Shown here piece by piece: positions 13,774 to 13,836 of a stretch of DNA of 13,836 nt. The stretch comes from Rickettsiales bacterium (GTDB lineage: Bacteria; Pseudomonadota; Alphaproteobacteria; Rickettsiales; UBA1997). Position numbers and translations under genes: made by a program. Within the stretch, counting starts at the first letter, position 1, and every line of letters begins with the position of its first letter. Location of the stretch: assembly GCA_023262945.1 (NCBI GenBank), contig JALQXY010000027.1, positions 1 through 13,836 on the forward strand, written 5' to 3'. The notes beneath the pieces were generated by a model that was not told the origin of the DNA, ran no database searches, and saw only the letters and a list, made by a program, of their open reading frames with translations.

Positions 13774-13811
13774 AATGTTAATATAAATAATTTAAGCAAA
13801 TTTTTATTAAA

Positions 13812-13836
13812 ATGAAAAAAATATTATCCATAATTT
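13812..13836 (+). CDS. Start of a gene running off the window
   Basis: An ATG at 13812 begins MKKILSII and is open to the window edge. The basic start followed by hydrophobic residues suggests a signal peptide or membrane protein. Only eight codons are visible, so neither the family nor the reality of the gene can be settled here. Confidence 0.4.

Noticed and set aside
13608..13799. Minus-strand 63-aa ORF after valS
   Set aside because: It lies almost wholly in repeat copy E and is unsupported by any protein-like pattern.

Overview
The window is very AT-rich (A/T-biased codons, A/T-tract intergenic DNA, no strong Shine-Dalgarno at any start). It reads as a chromosome segment of an alphaproteobacterium of Rickettsiales or a similar host-associated lineage. 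The evidence is the protein content (NuoA/B/C, a Rickettsiales-like ValRS of archaeal character, the YfgM-like/BamB pair, small single-domain CinA, short DnaX) and short palindromic repeats scattered at gene ends. This assignment rests on recognising protein families by eye, not on a search.

Layout. (1) 1-159: C-terminal end of an unidentified gene whose last codons and stop lie in a repeat. (2) 355-2181: nuoA, nuoB and nuoC of respiratory complex I. nuoA has a good sigma70-type promoter (225-253), and nuoA and nuoB are separated by a repeat remnant and a stem-loop. The cluster stops after nuoC and is followed by a small unknown membrane protein (2241-2651) rather than nuoD. (3) 2652-2885: convergent spacer holding a repeat copy. 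(4) 2886-3473, minus strand: a SRP (4.5S) RNA gene just upstream of a single-domain CinA/PncC gene. (5) 3679-6728, plus strand: a tight run of dnaX (short, gamma-like), a receiver protein with a degenerate histidine-kinase-like C-terminus, and an orphan ABC ATPase. (6) 6729-7090: repeat copy and spacer. (7) 7091-13588, plus strand: a tight run with gaps of at most 12 nt and one overlap: a LamG-like protein with a type IV prepilin leader, folD, a YfgM-like TPR membrane protein, bamB and valS. (8) 13589-13836: another repeat copy, then the first codons of a gene that runs off the window.

Functionally this is mostly housekeeping: respiration, DNA polymerase clamp loading, protein targeting (SRP RNA), outer-membrane protein assembly (BamB with a YfgM-like partner), one-carbon metabolism and tRNA charging. 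The accessory or unusual parts are the palindromic repeat family (five full or partial copies, all beside gene ends), the repeat-encoded tail of the first ORF, the REC-pseudokinase and the pilin-like LamG protein. I found no CRISPR array, intact transposase, tRNA or rRNA.
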